Shown here: piece after piece, positions 38,267-39,961 of the stretch
Numbering within the stretch: position 1 is the first letter of the stretch
Layout: each line of letters starts with the position of its first letter
Assembly (NCBI GenBank): GCA_947167715.1
Contig: CAMVJD010000026.1
Location: forward strand, 1 to 39,961
Direction: 5' to 3'
From: an uncultured Eubacteriaceae bacterium
GTDB taxonomy: Bacteria > Bacillota > Clostridia > Lachnospirales > CAG-274
Length of the DNA stretch: 39,961 nt
Notes under the pieces: generated by a model
Database searches by the model: none
What the model saw: the letters and a program-made list of their open reading frames with translations, nothing else
Told to the model about the DNA's origin: nothing
Made by a program: the position numbers and the translations under genes

Positions 38267-39277
38267 ATGAATATAATGGAATTTGCAAGGTTTGCCGGCG
38301 TTTCGCGCTCGGCTGTGAGCCGTTATTTTAACAACGGCTATTTAAGTGAGGAAAAAAGAAAGCAAATAGAGGCTGCGGTGGAAAAAACGGGCTATGCGCC
38401 AAGTGTGTCCGCAGGGAATGTGAGCCGCCGTGTCACAAAGCTGGTGGGCGTTATACTGCCCAAGCTTTCAAGCGAAAGCTGTGCCAGAGTAACGGAGGGT
38501 ATAAGCGAGATACTCGACAAGGAAGGGTATAAAATATTGCTTGTTAATACGGCAAACGACAGCAGCCGCGAAACGGAGGCGCTGGAGCTGTTCAGGAACA
38601 ACCGCGTTGACGGCGTTATACTGCTTGCCACCGTTTTCAGCGATATCCACAAAAGCGTACTTAATAAAATGCGTATACCCGTTATAATAGTGGGGCAGCA
38701 TTTAAAGGGCTTCAGCTGCATAACGCACAATGACGAGGGCGCTGCCCGTGCCTTGACCGGGCTTATGCTGGAAAAGGGCGGAGAGCGGCCGGCTATGATA
38801 GCCGTAACGCAGGACGATGTATCTGCGGGCATGGAAAGGCTGGCCGGCTTTAAGCACGCTTTGGAGGCCGCAGGGAAAAAGTTTGACAGCAAATATGTAG
38901 AATATGCGGGCTTTGATATGGAATCGGGGTATAGGGCGGCAAAAAGGCTGTTTTTAAAAAACGAGTCGCCGGACTGTCTGCTTTGCGCCACGGACAATAT
39001 CGCCGCAGGCGCGGAGCTGTACTGCCGCGAGGCGGGTATCCGAATACCGGAGGATGTTATGATATGCGGTGTGGGCAATTCAAAAATAGGCCGTGCAGCC
39101 TATCCCTCCATAACAACGGCGCGCCTGCACTATAAAACCGCAGGTGCCGAGGCGGCGCTGATGCTGCTTTCTGCGGTAAAGCACCGTGATTCGATACAGC
39201 GCACGCTGGAATTGGATTATGATATAGTTGAAAGAGAATCCACGGGCGGCAAATGTGAAACGGAATTTATTGATTGA
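38267..39277 (+). CDS. LacI-family transcriptional regulator (sucrose-type)
   Basis: Sugar-responsive repressor. Seen: the N-terminal HTH MNIMEFARFAGVSRSAVSRYFNN followed by a hinge region, and a periplasmic-binding-protein-like ligand domain with VGVILPKLSSES, GVILLATVFSD, MRIPVIIVGQ, GERPAMIAVTQDDVSAGMERLAGF, and LCATDNIAAGAELYC...VMICGVGNSKIGRAAYPSITTARL. ATG 38267 is preferred since AAAGGTG precedes it by eight bases; GTG 38258 and ATG 38261 would add three residues. The gene directly precedes a sucrose-type PTS gene with matching operator-like sites upstream of both, so it very likely controls sucrose or a related sugar uptake system. Confidence 0.94.
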   Translation: MNIMEFARFAGVSRSAVSRYFNNGYLSEEKRKQIEAAVEKTGYAPSVSAGNVSRRVTKLVGVILPKLSSESCARVTEGISEILDKEGYKILLVNTANDSSRETEALELFRNNRVDGVILLATVFSDIHKSVLNKMRIPVIIVGQHLKGFSCITHNDEGAARALTGLMLEKGGERPAMIAVTQDDVSAGMERLAGFKHALEAAGKKFDSKYVEYAGFDMESGYRAAKRLFLKNESPDCLLCATDNIAAGAELYCREAGIRIPEDVMICGVGNSKIGRAAYPSITTARLHYKTAGAEAALMLLSAVKHRDSIQRTLELDYDIVERESTGGKCETEFID

Positions 39278-39299
39278 TGTGAAACTGTGTGAAATTAAC

Positions 39300-39312
39300 T
39301 GAAATGATATCA
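39300..39312 (+). promoter_or_regulatory. 13-bp palindromic operator upstream of the PTS gene
   Basis: TGAAATGATATCA, one base off a perfect palindrome and sharing TGAAAT-AT-TCA with the site at 38218-38230. It is surrounded by further TGTGAAA repeats (39279-39297). A TACAAT -10 candidate lies at 39357-39362. A CcpA cre site is a less likely reading because the central CG is missing. Confidence 0.6.
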
Positions 39313-39397
39313 CATTTTCTTAATTTATGTCAATAGAATATCGGGTAAATTAATGGTACAATCAATATATAACGGAAAAAAGAAAGGGGATGTATTT

Positions 39398-39961
39398 ATG
39401 GATTACGGAAAATGTGCATCCGAGATATTGGCTGCAATAGGCGGAAAGGAAAATCTGGCAAGCGCCGCACACTGCGCAACGCGACTGCGCCTTGTTATTG
39501 CCGATAACGGAAAGGTACAAAAGGAAACACTTGAAGGTATTGACGGAGTTAAAGGCGTTTTTGAGGCTGCCGGTCAGCTTCAGATAATTATAGGTACGGG
39601 TACCGTAAACAAAGTTTTTGCCGAATTTATTGCGCTTGCGGGCGTTGAGGCGGCATCAAAAGAGGATGTCAAGGCTGCGGCTGCCGCACAGGCGCCCCTG
39701 TATAAAAGGGCTATCAAGACCCTTGGTGACATTTTTGTGCCGATAATACCGGCCATTGTGGCAACGGGTCTTTTAAACGGCTTGCTCGGCGGCCTTTCCA
39801 AAGCGTTCCCGGGTATGTCGGATTCTTATTTGTTTGCGCTTTTGGATATGTTTTCCAATACCGCGCTTGTTTTCTTGCCCATACTTATTGCGGTAAGCGC
39901 CGCAAAAATATTTGGCGGAAACATTTATCTGGGCGGCGTTATCGGTATGATAATGATACAT
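39398..39961 (+). CDS. PTS EIIBC component, sucrose type (3' end outside window)
   Basis: Partial gene; the frame is open to the last base of the window (188 codons). Seen: an EIIB domain with the phosphorylated cysteine in HCATRLRLVIAD (Cys26), GVKGVFEAAGQLQIIIGTGTVNKVF, then an Ala-rich linker and the first EIIC helices (FVPIIPAIVATGLLNGLLGGL; FALLDMFSNTALVFLPILIAVSAAKIFGG). This matches glucose/sucrose-superfamily EIIBC proteins of the ScrA/SacP kind; trehalose or beta-glucoside members are possible. AAAGGGGATGTATTT gives the start. It lies 120 bases downstream of the LacI-family gene, with an operator-like palindrome between them. Confidence 0.92.
   Translation, partial: MDYGKCASEILAAIGGKENLASAAHCATRLRLVIADNGKVQKETLEGIDGVKGVFEAAGQLQIIIGTGTVNKVFAEFIALAGVEAASKEDVKAAAAAQAPLYKRAIKTLGDIFVPIIPAIVATGLLNGLLGGLSKAFPGMSDSYLFALLDMFSNTALVFLPILIAVSAAKIFGGNIYLGGVIGMIMIH

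Noticed and set aside
39300..39312. CcpA cre site upstream of the PTS gene
   Set aside because: The central CG of the cre consensus is absent and the sequence matches the LacI-gene palindrome more closely.
1..39961. CRISPR arrays, tRNA or rRNA genes
   Set aside because: No regularly spaced repeats of CRISPR size and no recognisable tRNA or rRNA sequence were seen.

Overview
The window looks like chromosomal DNA of a low-to-moderate GC Gram-positive anaerobe of the class Clostridia (Bacillota). Evidence for this: the order rapZ-whiA-HPr/Crh-like gene, a T-box leader, strong AGGAGG-type ribosome binding sites, TTGACA/TATAAT promoters, a SpoVB-like flippase, a maf gene next to a DUF4321-type gene, a protein pair of the TIGR03960/TIGR03936 type, a dockerin protein and a stalk-domain (copper amine oxidase N-terminal-like) secreted protein. 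I cannot name the genus. I saw no rRNA, tRNA, CRISPR array or prophage.

Layout. 1-3300: a hypothetical gene that appears cut off at its 5' end next to a hairpin resembling an IS200/IS605 right end, then rapZ, whiA and a Crh-like HPr (yvcK/glmR is not between them). 3322-8405: a T-box leader with a probable valine specifier, then about 2.1 kb of small accessory genes (orphan, nitroreductase, 59-aa ORF, a gene with an A7 frameshift) before valS. 8426-10696 (minus): a secreted two-repeat DUF6273-like protein with a C-terminal dockerin. 11093-16260 (plus): an orphan membrane protein, then pth, an orphan and mfd. 16309-17641 (minus): a 41-codon peptide gene and a secreted repeat protein. 17954-22881 (minus): DUF4321-type gene, maf, GNAT, orphan, then a YefM/YoeB toxin-antitoxin pair, a B12-type radical SAM protein and its DUF2344 partner. 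23128-25051 (plus): secreted stalk-domain protein and lipoprotein. 25202-27908 (minus): orphan and an EAL phosphodiesterase with a degenerate GGDEF domain. 28330-31490 (plus): two zinc-ribbon membrane proteins followed by a rhomboid protease. 31561-37875 (minus): S41-like lipoprotein, SpoVB-like flippase, clpX, clpP, tig. 38267-end (plus): LacI-family regulator and the start of a sucrose-type PTS EIIBC gene that runs out of the window.

How the parts fit. Housekeeping blocks (cell envelope control, tRNA charging, translation/repair, protein quality control) are separated by short accessory stretches and secreted or envelope proteins. All four divergent gene pairs in the window (near 10.9, 22.97, 28.05 and 38.1 kb) carry a long inverted repeat between the two promoters, each with a different sequence. 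One of these repeats shares a 17-bp arm with a site placed just upstream of another promoter. This pattern, the zinc-ribbon/rhomboid operon, and the T-box separated from valS are the most interesting items. All calls come from reading sequence only; no database search was run.
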